Assembly (NCBI GenBank): GCA_945874155.1
Contig: CAMCFO010000023.1
Span: 1 to 44,222, forward strand
Length of the DNA: 44,222 nucleotides
Source of the DNA: an uncultured Bacteroidales bacterium
GTDB taxonomy: Bacteria > Bacteroidota > Bacteroidia > Bacteroidales > UBA932
Reading direction: 5' to 3'
The notes beneath the pieces are model-generated. The model was given only the letters and a program-made list of their open reading frames with translations. It did not search any database and had not been told where the DNA came from. Within the stretch, counting starts at the first letter, position 1. Each line of letters opens with the position of its first letter. Both the position numbers and the translations under genes were made by a program. Below are positions 8,165 to 18,058 of this stretch, one piece after another.

Positions 8165-9397
8165 TCAGCGTCTTTTCAGGGCCGGGGTGTCTTCAAGGTC
8201 GGCGATACTGGTCTTGTCATCCACGAGCAATACCGGCTTGGGACCCTTGCAGAAATCTGCCGAGCACTTGGCCTCAGTGTTGTTGAATCCGATTTTCAGA
8301 CTTCTCTGGTCCTGGGGTGTCTCCGGAACATCCTCATTCATAGGCACATACTCATAATCCGGATTGATGACTATAAGGTTGCCGTTGTCGTCGGCCAGTC
8401 CGTCCCAGTCCATCTTGAAGCCGGTGGCGATGGCTGTAATGTTGATTCTGTCTCCGAAATCTTCGGAAAACTCCCAGACTATACCTTTTTTGAAGCGGTT
8501 GGCCTTGCCTATGTAGTCGGTGATGAGGTTGTCGATATTGTCCAGCTCCTCCATCGTGACTCCGTTCTGGTTGTATCCCACGGTGATATTCAGCAGCACG
8601 TCCTTGGCCGTCTTCAGGTCGTGGTCGTTCAGCAGCGGAGACTCGAATGCTCCCTTCACCGCATCCTTGATCCTGTTGTCTCCGGTTCCGGTTCCGCAGC
8701 CCATCAGAGCCATTCCGCTATTGGTCATCATCCTCTTCACATCCCTGAAGTCCACATTGATGTAGCCTTCCTTCTTGATGATTTCTATGATGCCCTTCAC
8801 GGCAGTGCAAAGTACCTCGTTGGACATAGGATAGGCATCCTGCACCAGCACTTTGCCATAGTACTTGTAGAGTTTCTCATTGTCTATGACCAGCAGGCTG
8901 TCCACATTCTTCTCCATCTCCATTATCCCGTCCAGTGCCTTGGTCATAGCCTCGTTGCCTTCGCTGCGGGTGGGGATTGTAACCACTCCCACAGTCAGTA
9001 TGCCCTTTTTCTTGGCCATAGCCGCAATCACCGGAGCCGCTCCTGTGCCCGTACCTCCGCCCATTCCGGCCGTGATGAAGAGCATATCAGTCTTGGAGCC
9101 GAAAACGCTGTTCTCGATTTCAGCCTCCGATTCAAGCGCAGCATTTCTTCCTGCCACAGGGTCGCAACCTGCCCCAAGGCCCTCTCCAAGCTGGATTTTT
9201 ACCGGTACACTGCAGCTGTTCAGAGACTGGGAGTCAGTGTTGCAGACTATGAATATGCAACCTTCGATATGCTGCTCAAACATATAGTTCACAGCATTGC
9301 AACCTCCGCCACCCACTCCGATGACCTTGATGGTGGAAATGCGTTTCTCCCAATCTGTCGGGATTACATTGAAATCAGTCAGGTTTTCCATAATCAT
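8165..9397 (-). CDS. ftsZ: Cell division GTPase FtsZ
   Basis: This is the tubulin-like GTPase that polymerises into the Z-ring. The tubulin signature GGGTGTG lies in ITAGMGGGTGTGAAPV, the N-terminal glycine loop is GVGGGGCNAVN, and the catalytic T7 loop is NVDFRDVKRMM. The C-terminus ends in PALKRR, a plausible conserved tail for binding FtsA. At 410 residues it has a short C-terminal linker. The ATG at 9397 overlaps the ftsA stop as ATGA; a second ATG lies two codons inside. It is the penultimate gene of the cluster, followed by an L,D-transpeptidase. Confidence 0.98.
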   Translation of the reverse strand: MIMENLTDFNVIPTDWEKRISTIKVIGVGGGGCNAVNYMFEQHIEGCIFIVCNTDSQSLNSCSVPVKIQLGEGLGAGCDPVAGRNAALESEAEIENSVFGSKTDMLFITAGMGGGTGTGAAPVIAAMAKKKGILTVGVVTIPTRSEGNEAMTKALDGIMEMEKNVDSLLVIDNEKLYKYYGKVLVQDAYPMSNEVLCTAVKGIIEIIKKEGYINVDFRDVKRMMTNSGMALMGCGTGTGDNRIKDAVKGAFESPLLNDHDLKTAKDVLLNITVGYNQNGVTMEELDNIDNLITDYIGKANRFKKGIVWEFSEDFGDRINITAIATGFKMDWDGLADDNGNLIVINPDYEYVPMNEDVPETPQDQRSLKIGFNNTEAKCSADFCKGPKPVLLVDDKTSIADLEDTPALKRR

Positions 9398-10857
9398 TCC
9401 TCCTTATTCTCTTTTTCATCTTCCAGGAAGTCCAGCATACTGTCGCATCCGGCGTTGAACTTGTTCGTGATTTTCCTTGTCCATCTGGCGAGCTTGCTGC
9501 TTCCCGATGGTTTCTTCTTCTTGTCGCTGTCCTCCTTGCGGGTGATTTCATCTTCGGTAATCAGGCCCGGAATGGTCCCCGTCTTGTGCTCGCTCTCGGT
9601 TGGGGATTGAGTAACGGATTCCTCAACCACCTCCTCATCTGTTTTCTCCACGAAATCCTCCGCTATGCAGGCGCAGGAGCCGACCCCGTCGTTGATTGCA
9701 GCCTTTATCATTCCGATTACCGCGCTCGCTGCAGGTGTGGTGGCCCCGGTGCAGGCATTGATGATTCCGTTCAGGCGCGGACGCCCTATTCTCACCTTGT
9801 AGCCGGAAAGCTCGGAAATGAAGTTGCCCAGATTGGTCATCAGGGCCCCTCCTCCGGTAATCACCACTCCGCTCTGAAGCTTGTCCGCAAAGCCGCTTGC
9901 CCCAATCTCGTAGAGCATAGCCCGGATAATCTCCTCCTCTCGGGCCGAGATGATTTCAGAAAGGTATTTGACGGCCAGCCTTCTGTCCATATCCCCGTTG
10001 CCGCTCTTGATGAGCAGCTGCTTTTCGCTCATATTCTGCAACTTGTCCGGTATGCAGGCTCCATAGGCGAGTTTCAGGCTCTCCGCAAGTCCAAGGCTGA
10101 TGTTGCTCTCCGTCTGTATGTCCTTGGTTACGCTCATACCCCCGAAAGGAATGGATGCGTAATGGCGCAGAATGCTTTTGTAGAACACGGAAACGGAGGT
10201 GCAGCCGCCACCGAAATCAATCAGGGCCACTCCGTTGTCGATTTCAGAGGAATAGAGTACGGCGGAAGCAGTGAATTGCGGCTGAAAATATTTCTTCACA
10301 GGAACCAGCTCCACTGACCTCATCACCTTGTCAATCCTCTTGAGCGCCGCTTTTGCACCTATGAATATCTTGAAGTTGCCTTCCAGCACCCTGCCGGACA
10401 TTCCCACTATGTCGTCTTCCACAAGCTGGAACTCCTCATCGGTTGAGAAAGACTGGGCTATGGCCCCATAAACCGCGTCCGTGCTCTGATTCTCCGGAGC
10501 TATGGGGTAACTGTCCTGCGCAAAGGACTTGAGTTCGTTGATTTCAGCCGCGGTAATGTAGCTGTCGCTGTCGCGGTCGTCGATGCGGGCTTCGTTCTCC
10601 TCGGTCTTGATGTAGAAACGCGGCATACCCACCACCGCCCCGGTGATCTTGATGCCCAGAATGTCCTCGGCATCCCTGATTGCCTGCTTGAGCTGCCCCA
10701 CCACCCTGAGTTCAGTGAGTATGCGGCTGCTCTTCATTCCGCTGGCCGGAGTTTCCTTGTAGTAAATCAGTCTCGTGTCTGTACCATCCTGCAGAGCCAC
10801 TGCAAGTGAGATCTTGAATGTGCCAAGGTCTATGGCAACTATGTATTTATCGTCCAT
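9394..10857 (-). CDS. ftsA: Cell division protein FtsA
   Basis: This 487-residue actin-like ATPase tethers FtsZ to the membrane. Phosphate-binding motifs are AIDLGTFKISLAVAL at the N-terminus, VALIDFGGGCTSVSVF in the middle and VVITGGGALMTNL toward the end. An acidic, low-complexity linker (about 400-450) leads to a basic amphipathic segment (KLARWTRKITNKF) and an acidic tail (FLEDEKENKEE); the amphipathic part is a likely membrane anchor. It overlaps ftsZ by four bases and follows ftsQ by four bases. Confidence 0.97.
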   Translation of the reverse strand: MDDKYIVAIDLGTFKISLAVALQDGTDTRLIYYKETPASGMKSSRILTELRVVGQLKQAIRDAEDILGIKITGAVVGMPRFYIKTEENEARIDDRDSDSYITAAEINELKSFAQDSYPIAPENQSTDAVYGAIAQSFSTDEEFQLVEDDIVGMSGRVLEGNFKIFIGAKAALKRIDKVMRSVELVPVKKYFQPQFTASAVLYSSEIDNGVALIDFGGGCTSVSVFYKSILRHYASIPFGGMSVTKDIQTESNISLGLAESLKLAYGACIPDKLQNMSEKQLLIKSGNGDMDRRLAVKYLSEIISAREEEIIRAMLYEIGASGFADKLQSGVVITGGGALMTNLGNFISELSGYKVRIGRPRLNGIINACTGATTPAASAVIGMIKAAINDGVGSCACIAEDFVEKTDEEVVEESVTQSPTESEHKTGTIPGLITEDEITRKEDSDKKKKPSGSSKLARWTRKITNKFNAGCDSMLDFLEDEKENKEE

Positions 10858-10861
10858 AAAA

Positions 10862-11650
10862 CTATGCTTTATTTCTCTTTTCGCTGCAAACTATCTGTGA
10901 ATCGTACCTCAGGTCCACCTTCGCGTATCCTCTGTCCAAGGGAGCAATCATCCTGTAGTATTTCTCCATCTTGCGGAACTTGTCCGGGAACCGGTCCGGC
11001 TGTCCGAAAAGGAAGGTTTCACATCCCCGGGCCGGAACCAGAGTGATTTCCCCGTTGCGGTCCACGTGAATCTGGGTGATGCGTTTGTCCCAGCCGGTCT
11101 TTTCCATATATTCCACCAGGGAGACCACCCGTTTCATCCAGTCCTTTTCCTTCCAGTCCTCCAGCATACCCTTGAAGCCTCTTCCTGGATTCATCGGAAA
11201 TTCCCCGTCCACAATAGGCACCAGGCAGGTGTAACTCCTCTGAAGCGGAAAAATGAACCCGTCAGCATCGGCATACCATCCGTTGGATGCGGTCTGGAAA
11301 CGTACCTTCGGTCTGCGCTGGGTCACATCCAGATTCAGCACTCCGTCCGGGGTGATGTAGGCCTCGCAATTGAGCACAGCGCTCTTGCCGGTCACCACTT
11401 CCTCAATCCTGTCCAGCTTCAACTCCCTCACAGCCGTGCCCACGACCTTGCCGTAGCCTGTCCTTATGTATTCCTGCACATCCCGCCCGGTTACAAAGTG
11501 GTTGTCGGCGCTGTCCTTCACGGTCACCACTATGCCCGAGCACTCGATCCTGCTGCGTCTCTCCTGTCCGAGAATCAGGAACGCGACTGTGCTCGACAGC
11601 GCAAGCACTGCCAGAGCTGACAACAGAATCTTGTAAATGAGCTGCTTCAT
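10862..11650 (-). CDS. ftsQ: Cell division protein FtsQ/DivIB
   Basis: This 262-residue bitopic protein has a short cytoplasmic start, one membrane segment (about residues 5-27) and a periplasmic region with POTRA-like and FtsQ beta-domain character (for example VLNLDVTQRRPKVRF). FtsQ links the early divisome to FtsB/FtsL and the septal synthase. Sequence conservation in this family is low, so the assignment rests on topology, size and its place between murC and ftsA. It overlaps murC by ATGA at 11647-11650. Confidence 0.93.
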   Translation of the reverse strand: MKQLIYKILLSALAVLALSSTVAFLILGQERRSRIECSGIVVTVKDSADNHFVTGRDVQEYIRTGYGKVVGTAVRELKLDRIEEVVTGKSAVLNCEAYITPDGVLNLDVTQRRPKVRFQTASNGWYADADGFIFPLQRSYTCLVPIVDGEFPMNPGRGFKGMLEDWKEKDWMKRVVSLVEYMEKTGWDKRITQIHVDRNGEITLVPARGCETFLFGQPDRFPDKFRKMEKYYRMIAPLDRGYAKVDLRYDSQIVCSEKRNKA

Positions 11651-13005
11651 CTTGCCTCGAGCATTTTTGTGATTTCTCCAGTGTATCTGTCTATATTGCC
11701 CGCACCGAAGGTGATGAGAGTGTCAATCTTCTCGTTGTGCAGATAATCCATAAGTTCCTCCTTCTTGAGCAGCACCTTTTCCGGCGCGGTGACCTTGTCG
11801 AAAATGATTTCCGAGCTCACTCCCGGAATCGGTTCCTCGCGTGCCGGATAGATGTCCAGCAGAATTAGCTTGTCCACAGCACTGAGAGCCCGGGCGAATT
11901 CCTCAGCAAAATCCCTCGTGCGGGTGTAGAGGTGGGGCTGGAAAATGGCAGTGAGCTTCCTTCCGGGGAAGATGTCCCTCATCGAACTGATGGCAGTGCT
12001 GATTTCTTTAGGATGGTGGGCGTAGTCGTCGATATAGGCCAGGCCGGGACGGTTGACGTGTATGTCGAAGCGGCGTTTCACCCCCTTGAAGGTGCCCAGG
12101 GCGGTTTTGATTTTCATCGGGTCGATACCATAACAAAGGGCCATTGCAGATGCAGCCACGGCGTTCTCGACATTCACCCAGCCCGGCACACCCACACGGC
12201 AGTCCATAATCACTCCGCCCGGATGATGCAGGTTGAAGGTAAAATATCCGCATTCGTCCACCTTGATGTCCTCCGCGTGAAAATCGGCTGAGACATCGTC
12301 ATAGGAATAGCTCAGGATTCTTGCATCCGTGTCCTTTGCCGAAACCGGAAGGCCCTGCTTGATGATGACGGTGCCCGTAGTGAGGGAAGCAAATTTGCGG
12401 AAAGCCTCCTGAACGTGTTCAAGGTCTCCGTAAATGTCCAGATGGTCTGCATCCATAGCCGTAATGACCGCAATCTCAGGCGTGAGCTGATGGAAGGAAC
12501 GGTCGAACTCGTCTGCCTCCACCACGACAGCAGGGGAGTGGCTCATAAGCAGATTGCTGTCGTAATTCTTTGAAATCCCGCCCAGGAAGGCCGAACAACC
12601 TTCCCCGCTGGCAGTGAAGATATGTGCCAGAAGGGTACTGGTGGTGGTTTTTCCGTGGGTACCTGAAACTGCAAGGCAACGCTGCGAGCCCATACGGGTG
12701 AGTTCCCCAAGCACCTGGGCCCTCTTCATAAGGGTGTAGCCGTTTTCCCTCACGTACACCAGTTCCTGAAGATCCTGAGGTATGGCAGGAGTGTACACCA
12801 CGAGAGTATTTTCCACATCGGAGGGGATGAGGTCAGGACGGTCTTCGTAATGCACGTCTATGCCTTCCTTCTGCAAGGCTTCCGTGAGTTCCGATGGGGT
12901 CCTGTCATAGCCTCCCACTCCAAATCCCTTGAATTTGAAATACCTGGCGATGGCCGACATACCTATGCCGCCTATGCCTATGAAATATATGTTTCTGTAC
13001 CTCAT
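11647..13005 (-). CDS. murC: UDP-N-acetylmuramate--L-alanine ligase MurC
   Basis: MurC adds L-alanine to UDP-MurNAc using ATP, the first peptide step of the peptidoglycan precursor. The N-terminal Rossmann motif is FIGIGGIGMSAIAR, the ATP-binding loop is SGTHGKTTTSTLL, and the third-domain segment is YIDDYAHHPKEIS. The length of 452 residues is normal. It overlaps murG and ftsQ by four bases on either side, consistent with coupled translation inside the dcw operon. Confidence 0.97.
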   Translation of the reverse strand: MRYRNIYFIGIGGIGMSAIARYFKFKGFGVGGYDRTPSELTEALQKEGIDVHYEDRPDLIPSDVENTLVVYTPAIPQDLQELVYVRENGYTLMKRAQVLGELTRMGSQRCLAVSGTHGKTTTSTLLAHIFTASGEGCSAFLGGISKNYDSNLLMSHSPAVVVEADEFDRSFHQLTPEIAVITAMDADHLDIYGDLEHVQEAFRKFASLTTGTVIIKQGLPVSAKDTDARILSYSYDDVSADFHAEDIKVDECGYFTFNLHHPGGVIMDCRVGVPGWVNVENAVAASAMALCYGIDPMKIKTALGTFKGVKRRFDIHVNRPGLAYIDDYAHHPKEISTAISSMRDIFPGRKLTAIFQPHLYTRTRDFAEEFARALSAVDKLILLDIYPAREEPIPGVSSEIIFDKVTAPEKVLLKKEELMDYLHNEKIDTLITFGAGNIDRYTGEITKMLEAR

Positions 13006-14123
13006 TTGCCTGTAATTGAGTAAATTTCCCTGACTATTGCCCCTGCCGCATCAGGCAGAGCGAGTTTCAGGCTGTTTCTTTCCATTTCCATTATCCTGGC
13101 CTCGTCGCGCAGACATTCCACCGCCTTGGACATAAGTTGCCTAGGAGCATCAGCGTCCTTCACGATTTCCCCGGCCTTGCGGTTTACCAGAGCCATCGCA
13201 TTGTGGGTCTGATGGTCCTCGGTCACATTAGGCGAAGGCACGAAAATGGCCGCTTTGCCACAAGCGCAGATTTCCGACACCGAACTTGCTCCGGAGCGGG
13301 AAATCAGCAGATCTGCAGCAGCATAAGCGAGGTCCATCCTGCCTATGAAATCGGTGTGGTGCACGAAGGCTGCCGCATCCCTGTGTTCTGCCATAAACTC
13401 GTCCACAGTCTTCTTGTAATAGCGTCCGCACTGCCAGAGCACGTCGAAATCCCCTCCGCCGGGACAGCCCTCCGATATCCATTTCATTACGGACTTGTTC
13501 AAAGTGCCGCTTCCCAGGCTGCCTCCCATTATGAGCAGATGTTTTTTTGTGGGGTCAAGTCCATAATATGCAACTCCTTCCGCCTTGATCTGGGGCGTGG
13601 CTGGCTGCATTCCGCCTCTTATGGGATTTCCGGTCATCACAATCCTGTCCGCCGGGAAGAACCTTTCCATTCCGCTGTAGGCCACGCAGATTCTGCCGGC
13701 ATTGCGTCCCAGAATCCTGTTCGTCAGTCCCGCAAACCCGTTCTGCTCCTGAATCAGAGTGGGCACTCCGCTTCTTTCAGCCGCCCAGAGCAGGGGAGCG
13801 CTTGCATATCCGCCCACACCCACAGCTATGTCCGGCTTGAATTCCCTGATAATCCTTCTTGCCATCCTGATGCTGCGGACCACTTTGAAAGGCAGGGCAA
13901 GGTTGTCCAGTGAAAGGCTGCGCTTGAGCCCGGCTATGGGCAGTGCCAGAATCTTGTATCCGGCAGCAGGCACCTTCTCCATTTCCATCCTGCCCTCAGC
14001 ACCCACGAAAAGAATTTCCGTATCCGGATTTGCCTTCTTCAGCGCATCTGCAATGGAAAGGGCCGGAAAGATATGTCCTCCCGTGCCTCCGCCGCTTATC
14101 AGTACTCTGAGTTTCTTATTCAT
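13002..14123 (-). CDS. murG: UDP-GlcNAc:lipid I GlcNAc transferase MurG
   Basis: MurG transfers GlcNAc to lipid I at the inner membrane, producing lipid II. The N-terminal glycine loop SGGGTGGHIFPALSIADAL and the second motif GGSLGSGTLN are visible, and ISRSGASSVSEIC forms the UDP-GlcNAc-binding region. The length of 373 residues is typical. It lies 14 bases after ftsW and overlaps murC by four bases (13002-13005). Confidence 0.97.
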   Translation of the reverse strand: MNKKLRVLISGGGTGGHIFPALSIADALKKANPDTEILFVGAEGRMEMEKVPAAGYKILALPIAGLKRSLSLDNLALPFKVVRSIRMARRIIREFKPDIAVGVGGYASAPLLWAAERSGVPTLIQEQNGFAGLTNRILGRNAGRICVAYSGMERFFPADRIVMTGNPIRGGMQPATPQIKAEGVAYYGLDPTKKHLLIMGGSLGSGTLNKSVMKWISEGCPGGGDFDVLWQCGRYYKKTVDEFMAEHRDAAAFVHHTDFIGRMDLAYAAADLLISRSGASSVSEICACGKAAIFVPSPNVTEDHQTHNAMALVNRKAGEIVKDADAPRQLMSKAVECLRDEARIMEMERNSLKLALPDAAGAIVREIYSITGK

Positions 14124-14137
14124 AATAGTCTCAATTT

Positions 14138-15520
14138 TTATTCATTCTGTCCGACCTCTGCCTCCTGAGCCGCCTCCTCAAGTGGTTCCCCGCTCGTCCT
14201 GCCTCTTGCAAGGTCTGCCTGACGTTCCTCCTCGGATGTGGCCTCCCAGGACATCTTGCTCATCGAGAGTATGATTCCGAATGCCCCGCAGAAACAGAGA
14301 TAGGCGCTGGTTCCGTGGCTCACCACAGGCAGGGTCTGACCTGTGAGCGGACCCATATCCAGATTGATGGCCATATGCATAAAGGCCTGGCTGGTTATGA
14401 GTATTATCAGTCCCGCAACGCTGGTTTGCGCAAAGGTGTCGTGGCAGTTCTGTACGATCTTCACTCCTCTGGCAATCAGGCTCAGGTAGAGTATGATAAT
14501 CAGGATTCCTCCGAACAGTCCGGTCTCCTCCAGTATGTAACAGTAGATGAAGTCCCCGTACATTACAGGCACCACGTATTTCTGGGTGCTCCCGCCCACT
14601 CCCTTGCGGAAAAGGCCCCCTTCGTGAACGGCAATTTTGGCAGAATATGGCTGCTGAACCTTCATCATTTTCTTCTTGTACTCTGTGGTTCCCTCCAGAC
14701 CTTTGTCCTTCATCTGCAGGATTTCCTCAACGGTAGGCTTTTCCGACACCCTTTCGATTCCGGTTCCGATGCGGGTCATCATCTTTCCGTCAGAAATCTT
14801 GTAGATGCCGAAACAGGCTGCGAGGCAGAGTATTCCCGCCACAGCCAGAAACATAATCTTTTTCGAGTCCACTCCTCCCACAAAGGCCGTGATTATCATC
14901 ACTCCCAATATGAAGATTGCACTGGAATTGCCTCCGGGGAGCACCAGCACGGTAATGGTCAGGATGGGCACGAAAACATAGTACGACACTATTCCCCATT
15001 CAGAATCCAGCCATGCGAAAGGTTTTTTGCCTGCCTTCCCGAACTGCATATTGGAGAAAAACCTCAGGGTTTTGAGCTCGTCCTGCTTGATGGCCTTGCT
15101 GGCCCAGGCTATGTACATGACCATAGCCACCTTCACTATTTCGAAGATATGGACCTGGAACCCCTTTATGCTGATTGCCCTATAGACTCCGTTGAACTCG
15201 ACTGCACGGAAATTCCGGCCCAGGTCTATGTGTGCGTCCAGAGCAATCAACAGTATGAGCGAGATAATGAAACAGCAGCGCGAAACAATCTCGAAAGGCT
15301 TGCTCTTGGGAATTATGTAGCAGAGGAAAATCGCAAGGAAGCCTACCAGAGTGAACAGCACCTGCTTTCCGATGATGTCCAGCCGGGTACCCTTGTTCTG
15401 TAGCGCAAGTAGGGATGTGGAGCCGGATATGGTAATCATAGAAATCATAATCAGCAGCAGGACGACAATCCATACCACCTTGTCGCCCTTGACCATATTC
15501 AGGAATCCCTTGTTTTCCAT
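14138..15520 (-). CDS. ftsW: Septal peptidoglycan polymerase FtsW (SEDS family)
   Basis: This 460-residue multi-span protein is of the SEDS family, which polymerises glycan strands from lipid II together with the class B PBP. The late-membrane motif GPLTGQTLPVVSHGTSAYL is characteristic. A large hydrophilic insert of about 60 residues between spans (around residues 245-300) is the main extracytoplasmic loop. The charged tail after the last span is rich in Glu. An internal start at MVKGDK (codon 9) is an alternative. It lies between murD and murG as in other Bacteroidetes dcw clusters. Confidence 0.96.
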   Translation of the reverse strand: MENKGFLNMVKGDKVVWIVVLLLIMISMITISGSTSLLALQNKGTRLDIIGKQVLFTLVGFLAIFLCYIIPKSKPFEIVSRCCFIISLILLIALDAHIDLGRNFRAVEFNGVYRAISIKGFQVHIFEIVKVAMVMYIAWASKAIKQDELKTLRFFSNMQFGKAGKKPFAWLDSEWGIVSYYVFVPILTITVLVLPGGNSSAIFILGVMIITAFVGGVDSKKIMFLAVAGILCLAACFGIYKISDGKMMTRIGTGIERVSEKPTVEEILQMKDKGLEGTTEYKKKMMKVQQPYSAKIAVHEGGLFRKGVGGSTQKYVVPVMYGDFIYCYILEETGLFGGILIIILYLSLIARGVKIVQNCHDTFAQTSVAGLIILITSQAFMHMAINLDMGPLTGQTLPVVSHGTSAYLCFCGAFGIILSMSKMSWEATSEEERQADLARGRTSGEPLEEAAQEAEVGQNE

Positions 15521-15536
15521 AGACCTCTTGCGGGAG

Positions 15537-16871
15537 TTACAATTTTCTTACTTCAGCCTTGAACTGTTCGCCCCTGTCCTCATAGTTCCTGAACAGGTCG
15601 AAACTTGCACAGCAAGGGGAGAGGAGCACCACGTCGCCCTTCTTCGCAAGACGGCTCGCCAACTGCACAGCCTCGTGGGCAGAACTGGCCTCCACTATTT
15701 CAGGCACCACTCCGTCGAAACTCTCGTGGAACTTGTGGTTGTCCACGCCCATACACACCATCGCCCTGACCTTTTCCCTTGCCAGCGGCACGAGAGAGGA
15801 ATAGTCGTTGCCCTTGTCGGTGCCTCCCACTATCCACACCACAGGCTGCTTCTGGCACTCCAGAGCATACCAGGCCGCATCCACATTGGTCGCCTTGGAA
15901 TCGTTGACATAGAGCACACCGCCCACGCTTGCCACCTTTTCCAGACGATGCTCCACCGGCTGGAAGGATGAGAGGGCCTCGCGTATGGTGCCGTTGTCTA
16001 TGTCCATTACTTTTGCCGCAATTGCCGCAGCCATTGAATTATAGACATTGTGTCTGCCGCCCAGGGCAAGTTCGCGTATGTACATATCGCACTCGCTGTC
16101 CTGGTAGCGTATGACTATCTTGTCGTCCTTCACGAAGGCTCCCTGCGCCACCTCGGTCTTCTGGGTGAAAGGCAGCTGCTTGGCCTTTACCACAATCTTG
16201 TTGAGGTGGTTGATGGTGATCTCGTCATCGGAGCAGAAAATGAAGCAGTCCTCAGAGCTCATATTGCGGGTTATGCGGAACTTTGCCTTCACATACTCCT
16301 CCATATCGTGGTTGTAGCGGTCCAGATGGTCCGGAGTAATGTTGGTTATGATGGCTATGTCAGCCTTGAAGTCGTACATATTGTCCAGCTGGAAACTGCT
16401 GATTTCCAACACGTAGATGTCGTGGTCGGAGGTTGCCACCTGGTAGGCGTAGCTCTTGCCTATATTGCCGCCCAAGCCCACGTTCAACCCGGCCTGGGAG
16501 AGGAGGTGGTAAATCAGGCTGGTGGTCGTGGTCTTGCCGTTGCTGCCCGTGATGCAGATGCGGCGTGCCCGGTCATACCTGCCAGCAAATTCTATCTCCG
16601 AGATGATATGCGTCCCCTGGGAGGTGAGTTTCTGAATCAATGGAGCGCTGTTGGGTATTCCGGGACTCTTGATGACCTCGTCAGCGTTGAGTATGAGCTC
16701 TTCGCTGTGGCCTCCTTCCTCAAATGGTATGTCCCATTTACGCAGCATCTCTGCATAATCCTTTCCCAGTTTTCCCTTGTCTGAAAGAAAAACATCAAAA
16801 CCCTGTTTCTTCGCGAGAACAGCGGCACCCGTACCGCTTTCGCCTCCGCCCAAAATTACTATCCTTGACAT
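15537..16871 (-). CDS. murD: UDP-MurNAc-L-alanine--D-glutamate ligase MurD
   Basis: MurD adds D-glutamate to UDP-MurNAc-Ala. Visible motifs are the N-terminal IVILGGGESGTGAAVLAKK, the ATP loop TGSNGKTTTTSLIYHLL, DHLDRYNHDMEEYVKAK and YVNDSKATNVDAA. The length of 444 residues is usual. It starts 4 bases after mraY ends and is followed by ftsW. Confidence 0.97.
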   Translation of the reverse strand: MSRIVILGGGESGTGAAVLAKKQGFDVFLSDKGKLGKDYAEMLRKWDIPFEEGGHSEELILNADEVIKSPGIPNSAPLIQKLTSQGTHIISEIEFAGRYDRARRICITGSNGKTTTTSLIYHLLSQAGLNVGLGGNIGKSYAYQVATSDHDIYVLEISSFQLDNMYDFKADIAIITNITPDHLDRYNHDMEEYVKAKFRITRNMSSEDCFIFCSDDEITINHLNKIVVKAKQLPFTQKTEVAQGAFVKDDKIVIRYQDSECDMYIRELALGGRHNVYNSMAAAIAAKVMDIDNGTIREALSSFQPVEHRLEKVASVGGVLYVNDSKATNVDAAWYALECQKQPVVWIVGGTDKGNDYSSLVPLAREKVRAMVCMGVDNHKFHESFDGVVPEIVEASSAHEAVQLASRLAKKGDVVLLSPCCASFDLFRNYEDRGEQFKAEVRKL

Positions 16872-16875
16872 ATTC

Positions 16876-18054
16876 TTATCTTACTTTCAGCAATGCGATT
16901 GAAAGCACTGCCAATATGATTCCTACTATCCAAAATCTTGTGGTGATCTTCACCTCGTGCATTGCCCCGTAAGGCTTCTTGATAACCGAAACTATCCCCT
17001 CCTTCTGGAAATGGTGGTGCAGGGGAGCCATCTTGAAGATACGTTTGCCCGTGCCCGTGCGTTTTTTCGTGTATTTGAAATAGAACCTCTGCACCAGCAC
17101 CGAAAGGCTTTCCACGAAAAAGATTCCGCAGAGCACCGGCAGCAGCAGTTCCTTGCGTATGAGTACGGCGCAGACTCCTATCACTCCTCCTATCATCAGG
17201 CTTCCCGTGTCGCCCATAAAGACCTGTGCCGGATAGGAATTGTACCACAGGAAGGCGATGAGAGCCCCTACGAATGCGGCCATATATACTGCAATCTCGC
17301 CGCTTTCGGGTATGTACATTATGTTGAGGTAGTGCGAATTGATGACGTTACCTCCCAAATAAGCGAAAATGCCGAGGACCACGCCCACTATTGCCGAGTT
17401 GCCGCCTGCAAGACCGTCAATGCCGTCGCTGAGGTTGGTGCCGTTGGAGCAGGCCACCACCACTATGGTAATCATAACCATATAGATGGCCCATTTCGTG
17501 TACCATTCCCAGGCACCTGTGAACGGGGTGAGCCATTTGTAGTCGAACTCGTTGTTCTTCACGAAAGGAATGGTGGTGGTTGTGCCGAGCTCGCTGTCGC
17601 TGTACCATACTGCCAGGGCCACACCAAGTCCCAGAAGGGTCTGGAGTATGAGTTTCTTCTTCTCGCTGAGTCCCTGCTTATCGTGTTTGTGGACCTTGAT
17701 GTAATCGTCCAGAAAACCTATGCCTGAACACCATATTGCACTGAGAATCAGAATGATGATGAAGCGGTTGGTGAGGTCGCACCAGAGCAGTACGCCAGTC
17801 AGCAGGGAAAGCAGTATGATCAGACCACCCATAGTCGGGGTGCCCTTCTTCTCCATCTGACCCTGCAGTCCGAGGTCGCGTATGTCTTCGCCGATCTGGA
17901 GCTTGCGCAGGCGTCTTATTATCCTTTCTCCTCCGAAAATGCCCACGAGCAAGGCTGTCACGCAGGACATCACTGCTCTGAAGGATATGTAGTCCATCAG
18001 GCCCTGTCCGGGGATGTTGTAGTCTTTGAGTGCTTCAAAAATATGATAAATCAT
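16876..18054 (-). CDS. mraY: Phospho-MurNAc-pentapeptide transferase MraY
   Basis: MraY joins phospho-MurNAc-pentapeptide to undecaprenyl phosphate, giving lipid I. This 392-residue membrane protein has GTPTMGGLIILLS, the Asp-rich FLDDYIKVHK, the active-site NLSDGIDGLAGGN and the cytoplasmic MAPLHHHFQKEG loop. It has about ten membrane spans. The hydrophilic segment around residues 180-220 is longer than in E. coli, as I would expect for Bacteroidetes. It lies between murE and murD. Confidence 0.98.
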   Translation of the reverse strand: MIYHIFEALKDYNIPGQGLMDYISFRAVMSCVTALLVGIFGGERIIRRLRKLQIGEDIRDLGLQGQMEKKGTPTMGGLIILLSLLTGVLLWCDLTNRFIIILILSAIWCSGIGFLDDYIKVHKHDKQGLSEKKKLILQTLLGLGVALAVWYSDSELGTTTTIPFVKNNEFDYKWLTPFTGAWEWYTKWAIYMVMITIVVVACSNGTNLSDGIDGLAGGNSAIVGVVLGIFAYLGGNVINSHYLNIMYIPESGEIAVYMAAFVGALIAFLWYNSYPAQVFMGDTGSLMIGGVIGVCAVLIRKELLLPVLCGIFFVESLSVLVQRFYFKYTKKRTGTGKRIFKMAPLHHHFQKEGIVSVIKKPYGAMHEVKITTRFWIVGIILAVLSIALLKVR

Positions 18055-18058
18055 AGGC

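Noticed and set aside
8159..9610. Long plus-strand open frame antisense to ftsZ
   Set aside because: It is a shadow of ftsZ and the ftsA end; the composition is that of an antisense frame and no domain is recognisable.
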